Assembly (NCBI GenBank): GCA_035301265.1 | Contig: DATGUP010000001.1 | Location: forward strand, 14,230 to 78,229 | DNA from: DATGUP01 sp035301265 | GTDB lineage: Bacteria > Bacillota > Bacilli > Bacillales > Amphibacillaceae | Direction: 5' to 3' | DNA length: 64,000 nucleotides | Shown: positions 1 to 7,165 of the stretch, one piece after another | How the letters are laid out: each line of letters opens with the position of its first letter | Numbering within the stretch: the stretch's first letter is position 1 | The notes under the pieces: model-generated | The model's database searches: none | Seen by the model: only the letters and a program-made list of their open reading frames with translations | Told to the model about the DNA's origin: nothing | Translations under genes and position numbers: made by a program

Positions 1-1754
1 ACATTGACTGTTTTCACGCCGGTTCCAGCGTTACTTGTCATGATGATAACTGTATCCTTGAAGCTGACAGTGCGGCCATGCGAGTCGGTTAAATGACCAT
101 CTTCCATAATTTGCAAGAACATGTTTTGCACATCAGGATGAGCTTTTTCAATCTCATCGAGCAAAATGATGGAATATGGCTTACGGCGCACGCGTTCGGT
201 CAATTGACCCGCTTCCTCGTGGCCGACATAGCCTGGAGGTGAACCGATGATTTTCGACACAGAATGTTTTTCCATATACTCGCTCATGTCAAGGCGAATC
301 ATCGCATCGCGGGTGCCGAATAGCTCCTCAGCCAGCGCTTTGGTCAATTCAGTTTTACCAACACCGGTCGGCCCAACAAACAAGAAGGAACCGATCGGAC
401 GATATTTAGATTTCAAGCCTGCGCGGCTACGGCGTACCGCTTTGGCTACTTTATTAACTGCTTTTTCTTGACCAATAACTTTCTGATTGAGATTTTTGGC
501 AAGATCGCGCATTTGTTTTTGTTCATCGTCTTGTAGTTTAGTGACTGGAATACCTGTTTTTTCTTCTATGAGCAATTGAATGTCCGATACATCGACATCT
601 GTCACTTGTTCTTTGCCTTTAGCCTTGTCGAGTTGTTTTTGCAGCTGGATTTCCTGATAACGCAAATGGGCTGCTCGTTCATAGTCTTCTCTTTCGGCAG
701 CTTTCTCTTTTTCTTTAACGATTTCTTGCATTTTCTGCTCGATCGTGTTCGAATCTTTAGCTGCATTTTTCAAATTCAAGCGTGAACCGACTTCATCCAT
801 TAAGTCGATTGCCTTATCTGGAAGAAAGCGATCTTGAATATAGCGTTGTGACAATGTGACAAACGCTCGAATAGCTTCATCAGGATAGCGAACTTCATGG
901 AACTTTTCATAGCGATCCTTAATACCGTGCAAAATTTCGATAGCTTCCTCAGTTGATGGCTCGTTGACGATAATCGGTTGTAGACGGCGTTCTAGTGCAG
1001 CATCTTTTTCAATTTGTCGATATTCTTTAAATGTTGTTGCACCGATTAACTGCAATTCACCGCGGGCAAGCGCTGGTTTCAAAATATTGCCGGCATCCAT
1101 TTGCGAGCTTTCTGCAGTTCCAGCACCAACAAGCAAATGGATTTCGTCAATAAACAGTATGACTTCTTCGCGCTCCTGCAATTCCTTGATCAATTGCTTC
1201 ATTCGCTGTTCAAATTGACCACGCATTCCCGTATTGGCAACAAGAGAAGCAACATCAAGCACGTAAACCTCTTTATTCATCAATTTAGCCGGAACGCTTC
1301 CTTCAACAATTTTCAAGGCTAGCCCTTCGGCGATGACCGTCTTACCAACGCCAGGCTCACCGATTAGGACTGGGTTATTTTTATTACGACGGTTCAATGT
1401 CTCAATGACGCGCTGGATTTCATTTTTACGCCCAATAACCGGATCAATTAAACCGCCACGAGCAGCATCTGTCATGTTCTTACCGAGTTGATCCAAAAGA
1501 CCGTTTCCTCGGCTTGTACGTTGTTTTGTTTTTGTTCCGGTATAGCTTCCGCCTTGACCTTGAAAAAAATTATGAAAGGCATTTTGTGCATTGTCTGCAA
1601 AAAATGGATGTGATTCGAAATCACCTAAATTCATCATTTGTTCTTGGATTTCACGAAAGCATTCGTCACAAAGATGCATCTGCATTTTTTGGTTATTCAA
1701 TTGCATCGCGATATTGATATTAGCTGGGTTGTTTCCACACCTTTGACATTTCAT
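1..1754 (-). CDS. clpE: ATP-dependent Clp protease ATP-binding subunit ClpE (5' part, runs off the window)
   Basis: Hsp100 AAA+ unfoldase that feeds stress-damaged proteins to ClpP in the cytosol. About 584 codons are visible; the C-terminal part lies beyond base 1. The N-terminus carries the zinc finger typical of ClpE (MKCQRCGNNPAN, then a second CxxC in LCDEC), which separates it from ClpC with its double Clp-N repeat. Then come the first AAA module (GEPGVGKT, with Walker B LFIDEIH), a coiled linker with a UVR-like segment, and the start of the second AAA module (VGPTGVGKTELTKAL, DEIEKAHPD). The start at 1754 follows a good site (AGGAGG, read on the minus strand). Regulation is visible: two CtsR operators lie upstream. 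Identity is sure; only the truncation limits the call. Confidence 0.96.
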   Translation of the reverse strand, partial: MKCQRCGNNPANINIAMQLNNQKMQMHLCDECFREIQEQMMNLGDFESHPFFADNAQNAFHNFFQGQGGSYTGTKTKQRTSRGNGLLDQLGKNMTDAARGGLIDPVIGRKNEIQRVIETLNRRNKNNPVLIGEPGVGKTVIAEGLALKIVEGSVPAKLMNKEVYVLDVASLVANTGMRGQFEQRMKQLIKELQEREEVILFIDEIHLLVGAGTAESSQMDAGNILKPALARGELQLIGATTFKEYRQIEKDAALERRLQPIIVNEPSTEEAIEILHGIKDRYEKFHEVRYPDEAIRAFVTLSQRYIQDRFLPDKAIDLMDEVGSRLNLKNAAKDSNTIEQKMQEIVKEKEKAAEREDYERAAHLRYQEIQLQKQLDKAKGKEQVTDVDVSDIQLLIEEKTGIPVTKLQDDEQKQMRDLAKNLNQKVIGQEKAVNKVAKAVRRSRAGLKSKYRPIGSFLFVGPTGVGKTELTKALAEELFGTRDAMIRLDMSEYMEKHSVSKIIGSPPGYVGHEEAGQLTERVRRKPYSIILLDEIEKAHPDVQNMFLQIMEDGHLTDSHGRTVSFKDTVIIMTSNAGTGVKTVN

Positions 1755-1800
1755 TTTTCATTCCTCCTATAAAGGATTAAACATTTATTTCAGTTTTGAC

Positions 1801-1857
1801 TTTGACTATCTTTGACCTTTCACTTTTTATTATACTCTGACCTTCTTTGACTTTCAA
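1801..1857 (-). promoter_or_regulatory. clpE promoter with two CtsR operators
   Basis: Read on the minus strand, a SigA promoter has -35 TTGAAA (1852-1857), a 17-base spacer and -10 TATAAT (1829-1834). One CtsR heptad repeat, GGTCAAA GAT AGTCAAA, covers 1801-1817 just downstream of the -10. A second, AGTCAAA GAA GGTCAGA with one mismatch, covers 1836-1852 and fills the spacer. CtsR bound here would block both polymerase binding and escape. This fits the known CtsR regulon of Bacillus. The remaining bases up to 2131 hold no gene I can support. Confidence 0.93.
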
Positions 1858-2131
1858 GGGGGTTGGCTTATTTTTTTTGAAAAAATTGATCGCGGACGTT
1901 TTCTCCAAATAAAAAATAACATTGGTGGTTCTGCTGTAGCTTAGTTCTGGTCAAGGCCACGGCGGTATCACATGCTGAGTCGACGATGATTGTCATAAAA
2001 AATTAAAGAGTAAGGATTCTTCGATGGGAAGTTTCTTTTCCTTTCCAAGATGAGCCTAAAAACATATACGCGAATTGCCAATGTTTGTTGAAAAAAGATC
2101 AAAGCAAAACGTATCATTCGCCATAAACGGA

Positions 2132-2773
2132 TTAAAATACTTTTTCTAAGTATTTCAACCTTGGCCCAAAACCTTCTGCATCAATTTTATCAGTTATCTC
2201 AGGAATGTATTTTTGGTCTGAGATACTATGGTAGTCAACAGAAGTACTAACCTCGATACGCCACTTGGTATTCGATAAAACCACCTGAGTTTCTGCGGTA
2301 TTACCATGGTTACTATGAACAACAGAAGTTACGGCATCGTAAATCTTCGTGCTTAAGTTTACACTATTAAAATGACTTTTTATAGTCTCCTTCAGCAATT
2401 CATGTTCTTCAATTTCTTCTGGAAGAACATCATTCAATGCTTTTATATAAGCTTGACTCGCTGACAATCCTGTTTGCTGATAACGATTTTTCTTTTCTTC
2501 TATGACTGCTGCCAGCGGTTTCATATCATGGTGCTCGCGTGTTGAAATCGATAAAGGATTATCATCAAATTGTTCAATCGCCGTTTTTGTTTCATCTACA
2601 ACAACAGACGTACCAGCTATTGCCGCTTGCTCCGATATGTTCGAGGACTGTGCTCCAGTAACAAAAACATTGGCTATATTAATGGCAATCAAAAATATAA
2701 GGGCCACAATTCCCAAAAGCCAAACCATATAAATTGCCGCATTTCCCCTTTCATTACAAAACAGATCCTTCAT
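2132..2773 (-). CDS. TadG-like pseudopilin/pilus assembly protein
   Basis: 213 residues with a short charged N-terminus containing the NERGN motif, one hydrophobic helix at about residues 15-38, and an extracellular domain. This is the architecture of Tad pseudopilins, anchored in the membrane with the bulk outside. It is the last gene of the Tad cluster and overlaps the TadE gene by four bases (ATGA), so the two are translationally coupled. The helix lacks the Glu at +5 that prepilin peptidases need, unlike the Flp and TadE proteins upstream, so it may not be processed. The family call rests on position and topology more than on motifs. Confidence 0.7.
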   Translation of the reverse strand: MKDLFCNERGNAAIYMVWLLGIVALIFLIAINIANVFVTGAQSSNISEQAAIAGTSVVVDETKTAIEQFDDNPLSISTREHHDMKPLAAVIEEKKNRYQQTGLSASQAYIKALNDVLPEEIEEHELLKETIKSHFNSVNLSTKIYDAVTSVVHSNHGNTAETQVVLSNTKWRIEVSTSVDYHSISDQKYIPEITDKIDAEGFGPRLKYLEKVF

Positions 2774-3156
2774 TCAACCAACACCTGACTCACTACAGAT
2801 TCATCCAAAGTAATAGAAGTGCTCGGTTTCCACTGGTCCGGGACAAAAATCAGCGAATGACTAACATATAGATTAAGTTCGAATTGACCACTATTATCCA
2901 GCATCACAACTTCCATTCCTTGATAATCTATGACTGAAGAATTCCCTATTGCCTTTGTAATAGTATTTCGCGCTTCCTCTATATCCGTTGTTGCCGCATA
3001 CGTTGTCGCTCCTTCATTAGCAGCCGTTTTAACAGTATGCAAGGCATATCCAGACGCAATGACCTGCCACAATAAAAGGAAGAACATAAAAAAGAAAGGC
3101 AGTATACCTAAAAACTCAATACTTAAAGCACCTTTTTCATTTTTAAATTTTTTCAT
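2770..3156 (-). CDS. TadE-like minor pseudopilin
   Basis: 128 residues. The N-terminus reads EKGALSIEFLG, followed by a long hydrophobic helix to about residue 35 and a small extracellular domain. The Gly-Ala-Leu-Ser-Ile-Glu pattern is a type IV/Tad prepilin cleavage site with Glu at +5. TadE proteins are minor pseudopilins required for Flp fibre assembly. The start at 3156 follows AGGGGATTG. The first bases overlap the end of the upstream DUF4234-like gene by 14 bases, which suggests one transcript. Confidence 0.85.
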   Translation of the reverse strand: MKKFKNEKGALSIEFLGILPFFFMFFLLLWQVIASGYALHTVKTAANEGATTYAATTDIEEARNTITKAIGNSSVIDYQGMEVVMLDNSGQFELNLYVSHSLIFVPDQWKPSTSITLDESVVSQVLVE

Positions 3157-3598
3157 GTGGCAATCCCCTGCTCTCTACAATTTTATTGATCTTGTATTGG
3201 ATATACCAAATGTGAAAGAAGAATAACAAATACTTATTAACGTCCGCTTCAGCATACACTTCTTCTAATGATTCTTTCATTCGGAAAAGCGAATAATACA
3301 GCAGTCCTAAAAAGAAATAAGTCAGTATCAAATCGATTGAATCCAACATATACAAACCGACAATGGAGAAGACAAATTCACCAATAATAGAGAAGACAAT
3401 TGAAACGCTTAAATAGATCGTTGCAGCAATCCACCACTTAAAAGGGATGTTATTTTTCTTATCAACAAGTTGAAAACTTGACCGTAACGATATAAACCAA
3501 TACCCTATATAAACACCTAGCGTTACAATGGATAATAATATGACTAAGCCTATATTTTTCTTTTTGAATGGATAAATGTTCGCTTCTGTCATCGACAC
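3143..3598 (-). CDS. DUF4234-like small membrane protein
   Basis: 151 residues with four predicted membrane segments. The early part, KKNIGLVILLSIVTLGVYIG followed by YWF, matches the usual opening of DUF4234 proteins, whose function is unknown. It sits inside the Tad transcript between a run of membrane proteins and tadE, with a 14-base overlap to tadE and nine bases to the gene upstream. The start could be the first Met or the third codon's Met. A role in pilus assembly or anchoring is only a guess from position. Confidence 0.65.
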   Translation of the reverse strand: MSMTEANIYPFKKKNIGLVILLSIVTLGVYIGYWFISLRSSFQLVDKKNNIPFKWWIAATIYLSVSIVFSIIGEFVFSIVGLYMLDSIDLILTYFFLGLLYYSLFRMKESLEEVYAEADVNKYLLFFFHIWYIQYKINKIVESRGLPHEKI

Positions 3599-3606
3599 TT
3601 CATCCT

Positions 3607-4251
3607 TTATTCTTCAAGTGAATACCGTTGTGTTAAATAAAAAATTAAGAAAGGAAAAATACAAGCATTAACAATAGCCCTCATGATGCCGTAAACATAA
3701 ATGTTGCTCTCAAAGCTGGCAAAAGCCTGCATTAACAAGCTGTATATTAAAATTTGTGTTGATGCGACAACAATCAAATCCAGAAAGATAAAGATATTTT
3801 CTCTTTTAAGAATACTGCCTGTTTGCCTTAACACCTCTTTAAAGTTCAAATCATGTATAAAAAAAGGAAAAACAAGCAGTAATCCACCGCTTATGGCAGT
3901 AGGTATAAACGCCAAAGCTACTCCAACCACAGCGATGATATAAAGCGGCAGACTTATTAACAATATCATACCAAAATGCTCAAAAAACACTTTTACCAAT
4001 TCCCAAACGGTCGGTTCTTCTTCGCCATCTATATCACACGTTGTTAATTTTCGATACATGGGAACAATGCAAATAAAATTCAGGACGATGAAAAAAATAT
4101 ATAGATTTGGATATTGATCTGCTTCTAAATAATCATACATATAATACATTGAAAAATATATAAATAACGAAAACGGAATAACAATAATCAAGCTGACCAT
4201 CATAATTTTGATAAGATACCTGTTATAAATTTCAAGACTCGTTTTTATCAT
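3607..4251 (-). CDS. multi-pass membrane protein of unknown function in the Tad locus
   Basis: 214 residues with about six hydrophobic segments and a charged loop (CDIDGEEEPTVWELVKVF) after the second. The general look is that of the membrane domain family found in DUF624-like or glycerophosphodiester phosphodiesterase membrane-domain proteins, but I do not recognise it firmly. It overlaps the upstream membrane-protein gene by four bases (ATGA), so it is translationally coupled. It is probably a Tad-locus accessory factor. Confidence 0.6.
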   Translation of the reverse strand: MIKTSLEIYNRYLIKIMMVSLIIVIPFSLFIYFSMYYMYDYLEADQYPNLYIFFIVLNFICIVPMYRKLTTCDIDGEEEPTVWELVKVFFEHFGMILLISLPLYIIAVVGVALAFIPTAISGGLLLVFPFFIHDLNFKEVLRQTGSILKRENIFIFLDLIVVASTQILIYSLLMQAFASFESNIYVYGIMRAIVNACIFPFLIFYLTQRYSLEE

Positions 4252-4622
4252 GATTTCTTCCGCTCAATTCTTTTATTAATTTGCATGAATAAAAAGGCAA
4301 TCAACATTGTAAACGTAGTGCTTGAAAATAAATTTTCGTTTACAATATCCGGCTTGGCAAGAACTTGTATTCGAAGGACAATGATTGAGAATAATAAATT
4401 CAAAACGGTTAAGACGACCGCTGACAAAAACGCTGCAAAATAAGGTGTTTGTCGATTCCATAACGGTGCAAAAACCCCAACACTCCCATAGGACACAATA
4501 AACGTCGTAAAAATTGACCACTCCACAGACATTAAATTAAAAAAACCGATGATAAAACTGTAGACCATTGTAATAATAAGACTGACACCAATTGTTTGAA
4601 TAAAACCTCTGAAATTAAACAT
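4248..4622 (-). CDS. small membrane protein of unknown function in the Tad locus
   Basis: 124 residues with four hydrophobic segments and a basic C-terminus (INKRIERKKS). I chose the ATG at 4622 (MFNFRGFIQ) because it follows GGTGAGG at good spacing. A longer reading from an ATG at 4667 would start inside the decayed C-terminal remnant of a neighbouring paralogue and has no ribosome site of its own. It is coupled to the downstream gene by a four-base overlap. No family recognised. Confidence 0.6.
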   Translation of the reverse strand: MFNFRGFIQTIGVSLIITMVYSFIIGFFNLMSVEWSIFTTFIVSYGSVGVFAPLWNRQTPYFAAFLSAVVLTVLNLLFSIIVLRIQVLAKPDIVNENLFSSTTFTMLIAFLFMQINKRIERKKS

Positions 4623-4647
4623 ATAAACCCTCACCTTGCTTTTTAAA

Positions 4648-4716
4648 CTAATCCTTAGTAATTTCATCCATTTCTTCAGGTTTTACCAGCAATACAGGAG
4701 ATATGAATAAAAACAG
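4648..4716 (-). pseudogene. C-terminal remnant of a duplicate of the 192-residue membrane protein gene
   Basis: Translated on the minus strand, this stretch gives 22 codons ending in VKPEEMDEITKD and a stop. They align residue for residue with the end of the intact gene at 4803-5381 (IKPEEMDELMKK). Directly upstream is a copy of that gene's leader (4719-4783). The remnant therefore is a tandem copy of leader plus gene in which nearly all the coding part has been deleted. It has no start codon. Confidence 0.75.
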
Positions 4717-4718
4717 CT

Positions 4719-4783
4719 ACCCTGCCTTTCTTTAAATGACTATTCGTTCTATGTCTAGTCAGCCGAATACGCTATGGAGAGGG
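4719..4783 (-). repeat. direct repeat, copy A: duplicated gene leader
   Basis: About 65 bases that match 5388-5453 with only a few changes; both contain CCTGCCTTTCTTTAAATGAC followed by similar sequence to GAATACGCTAT. In copy B the block is the leader, including the ribosome site, of the 192-residue membrane protein gene. In copy A the block is joined almost directly to the last codons of a lost paralogue. This marks a past tandem duplication with internal deletion. Confidence 0.85.
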
Positions 4784-4802
4784 ATACTATTAACATCCGG
4801 TC

Positions 4803-5381
4803 CTATTTCTTCATAAGTTCATCCATTTCTTCGGGTTTAATTAATAAAATCGGCGCTAGGAACAATAAAAATAAAGCTCCCAAAAATGTAAATAAAGCAA
4901 GAGTGATGGCATCCGCGTTAGAAGTGTATAATGAGCCCATGTATGCGGATCCCCCAAAAGAAAGTAAAAATCCTAAATAAATCAGATATATTTTCCCTAT
5001 CTTCGATTTGCTTGGCTTCTGGACGCCGTATGCTATCTTTCTAGCATATACATAAGGTAACGTCACCATAATAATGAGCATAACAACACCTATCCAAAAG
5101 GTTGGCGTTAGAAAATAAATACGCAACAACGGAATTGAAAAGTGAATAGCAATCACATTTATCATCACAAATGATAGTAAAGAAAAATAACGTTTGCTTT
5201 CATGTTTTGTTGTCCTCCAAAAGTAGTAAAACAAACATCCAGCAATGAATGCTAATAAAAAGTTAAACATCAACAACATATAATTTCCATCAGGAACCCA
5301 ACTCATTAGAAAACCCGTGCCTAACAATAAAATGGTCGTTCCTACGATCCGGCTTTCTTTAAAGGACACTTCTTTATTCAT
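4803..5381 (-). CDS. membrane protein of unknown function in the Tad locus
   Basis: 192 residues with six predicted membrane helices, a basic cytosolic loop around residues 105-130 (YARKIAYGVQKPSKSKIGK) and an acidic C-terminus (KPEEMDELMKK). The start at 5381 follows AAAGAAAGGCAGGG. I do not recognise the family. It has been duplicated once, since a leader copy and a C-terminal remnant remain at 4648-4783. It lies just downstream of the exported repeat protein and may act with it, for example in export or immunity, but nothing in the sequence proves this. Confidence 0.6.
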   Translation of the reverse strand: MNKEVSFKESRIVGTTILLLGTGFLMSWVPDGNYMLLMFNFLLAFIAGCLFYYFWRTTKHESKRYFSLLSFVMINVIAIHFSIPLLRIYFLTPTFWIGVVMLIIMVTLPYVYARKIAYGVQKPSKSKIGKIYLIYLGFLLSFGGSAYMGSLYTSNADAITLALFTFLGALFLLFLAPILLIKPEEMDELMKK

Positions 5382-5387
5382 ACGGTG

Positions 5388-5453
5388 ACCCTGCCTTTCT
5401 TTAAATGACTATGCGCTCTATGTCATGTCAGCTGAATACGCTATAGAGGAGGA
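5388..5453 (-). repeat. direct repeat, copy B: leader of the 192-residue membrane protein gene
   Basis: Partner of the block at 4719-4783. Here it lies directly upstream of the start codon at 5381 and supplies the AAAGAAAGGCAGGG ribosome site, so it is the parent copy. Confidence 0.85.
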
Positions 5454-5458
5454 CACGA

Positions 5459-7117
5459 CTATCCTCCAGGTTTAAGAAAATTTCCTATTTTTGACATACT
5501 ATTAGTCACAAAATCTTTGGTTTTATTGAAACCATCTACCACAGCATCATAACCTTTTTTGAAAAAAGTGACACTTCCTTCTTTTAATTTTCTGCCAGGT
5601 CTTGTGCCATTGAAGAAATAAGTAGTTGAAAATCCTACTCCCAAACCTATTACGGCTCCAATCGCTGTACCTACGCCCGGGACAAGGGATCCTGCTAAAG
5701 CACCCGTTCCCATGGTGGAGGCAAGACTTCCAGCTGCAGTAGATGTCATCCCTATTGCAACATCAGTTGTTAAAGAAGCGGCAAAATCTGTGGAGGCTAA
5801 ACCGCTAAAATCTGTAAATCCATCAGAATACTCCGAAATCGAACCGACTGAGGTTAGAGTCACACCAACGGGACCACCCATTTTCATCATGGTGGAAGGT
5901 TTCCAAAAACTTTTGGAAAAAACATTCCAAGACTTGTTCATTGACGATTTCAAAGAACTAACTGTTGCCGAAAACATGCCGTTTGTTCCGACAAGATTTT
6001 TGGATTGCATGAATGCATTATACCTTGCTTCTCCTATGCGTCTTGCATGTGGACCAAAATTTGTTTGATTACCATTGTAATCATAGGCTCTGTACCTGTT
6101 ATAAAACCAATTCCCTATTGAGTGATTCAAATTGTTTTTTCCATAAACGGCGTATTTACCATCAGCCAACTGATTAAATTTAAAACCGGCAGCTGTTGCA
6201 ATTAATCCTTGAGCTACGTTGTCACCAAGATTGAGAACATAATTCCTAACATCTATAGCAAAATTTGCCACCTTTTCTATGAAATGATCACTCTTCTTCG
6301 TTGAATTTAAAATAGTATTCAAAAAGGATGGCGACTCTTCAGCGTCAGTGGCGTTGCCCGCGGATGCATTGCCACTGGATCCGCTGCCTCCTTCTGTGGC
6401 ATTCCCATTCGAACCATCACCGTCCTGTTTGGCATGACCATTTTGATCGCTGCCGCCTTGCGTTGCATCAGCATTAGAGTTGTTGCTGCCCTGTGTAGCA
6501 TCACCATTTGAACCAGTACCTTCTTCGGCTGCATTGCCATTCGGACCATTACCACCCTGTGTAGCATCCCCATTCGAACTATTGCCATTCTGCGGTACAT
6601 GACCATTTGAACCGGTACCGCCGTGGACCGAATCCTCGCCGGATACCGCATTCCCGGCATCAGTTTGGTCTCCCGCTTGGACACCGTCACCCGCTTGAGT
6701 AGAATCCCCGCCGGATACCGCATTTCCAGTATCAGCTTGATCCCCCGCTTGGACACTGTCGCCCGATTGAATAGAGTCTCCACCTAAAATTGGAAAAAGG
6801 GATGGCGGTGAATTTGGAGTAATAAATTGGCCATCAGAGTCAGTGCTTCCTTCGATAATTGGTGTCCCTGAATTTAAATTACCGCCTGAATCAACAGGAG
6901 CCCCATCATTATAGGCTTTCCCATAATCATAAACTTCGCCAGGAGCAATAAAATTTCCTCCAGTAATTGGATCGCCGGGAGTGATCACTTCCCCTGGGGT
7001 AATCGGTTTACCTGGTGTAAAGGAGCTTGCGATAGTTACCATTGGAAGGACGTTCCAAAATAGAATGGCAATGATAAACGCAATAGATAACCGTCTGCTT
7101 TGCCTCTTTTTCTTCAT
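5459..7117 (-). CDS. exported repeat protein with glycine-zipper-like C-terminal domain, Tad-locus associated
   Basis: 552 residues, family not recognised. A basic N-terminus and hydrophobic helix (about 10-30) form a signal peptide, with likely cleavage near residue 30. Residues 33-104 are twelve hexapeptides with Gly usually at position four (FTPGKP, ITPGEV, ITPGDP); residues 111-168 continue the period of six (VQAGDQ, ADTGNA). Residues 181-257 are seven 11-residue units of the type SNGDATQGGNG. A non-repetitive domain follows, with a Gly/Ala-rich hydrophobic stretch near residues 470-500 (GSLVPGVGTAIGAVIG) and a basic tail. The stretch resembles membrane-inserting parts of bacteriocins and polymorphic toxins, while the repeats suggest an extended stalk. 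No LPxTG sorting signal is seen. An adhesin or a secreted toxin-like effector are both possible. The start follows GGAAAGGAG. Confidence 0.7.
   Translation of the reverse strand: MKKKRQSRRLSIAFIIAILFWNVLPMVTIASSFTPGKPITPGEVITPGDPITGGNFIAPGEVYDYGKAYNDGAPVDSGGNLNSGTPIIEGSTDSDGQFITPNSPPSLFPILGGDSIQSGDSVQAGDQADTGNAVSGGDSTQAGDGVQAGDQTDAGNAVSGEDSVHGGTGSNGHVPQNGNSSNGDATQGGNGPNGNAAEEGTGSNGDATQGSNNSNADATQGGSDQNGHAKQDGDGSNGNATEGGSGSSGNASAGNATDAEESPSFLNTILNSTKKSDHFIEKVANFAIDVRNYVLNLGDNVAQGLIATAAGFKFNQLADGKYAVYGKNNLNHSIGNWFYNRYRAYDYNGNQTNFGPHARRIGEARYNAFMQSKNLVGTNGMFSATVSSLKSSMNKSWNVFSKSFWKPSTMMKMGGPVGVTLTSVGSISEYSDGFTDFSGLASTDFAASLTTDVAIGMTSTAAGSLASTMGTGALAGSLVPGVGTAIGAVIGLGVGFSTTYFFNGTRPGRKLKEGSVTFFKKGYDAVVDGFNKTKDFVTNSMSKIGNFLKPGG
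6347..6577 (-). repeat. seven in-frame 33-bp (11-residue) repeats
   Basis: The codons for residues 181-257 of the exported protein repeat every 33 bases. The unit is approximately S-N-G-D-A-T-Q-G-G-x-G, with His, Asn, Ala, Glu and Lys substitutions. Copies differ at synonymous and non-synonymous sites, so the array is not newly expanded, but it could still vary in number between strains. Confidence 0.85.
6614..7021 (-). repeat. 18-bp (hexapeptide) repeat region
   Basis: Codons for residues 33-104 and 111-168 of the exported protein show a period of 18 bases, giving hexapeptides of the pattern hydrophobic-x-x-Gly-x-x. A near-perfect longer repeat, VQAGDQ-xDxGNA-VSG, occurs twice in tandem. 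A short Pro-rich spacer separates the two blocks. Confidence 0.8.
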
Positions 7118-7165
7118 GCTAACTCCTTTCCATACACATTCAATTTGATCATAGTGTATTCATTA

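Noticed and set aside
4248..4667. Longer form of the 124-residue membrane protein
   Set aside because: The first 15 codons fall in the paralogue remnant and lack a ribosome site; the ATG at 4622 has GGTGAGG.
5712..6068. 118-codon plus-strand frame
   Set aside because: Antisense to the exported protein gene, no start site.
6319..6783. 154-codon minus-strand frame inside the repeat region
   Set aside because: It is the shifted frame of the 33-bp and 18-bp repeats, rich in Met and Arg, with no ribosome site; a shadow of the exported protein gene.
6347..7021. Possible CRISPR-like repeats
   Set aside because: Repeats are in-frame, without spacers of constant size, and lie inside a coding gene.
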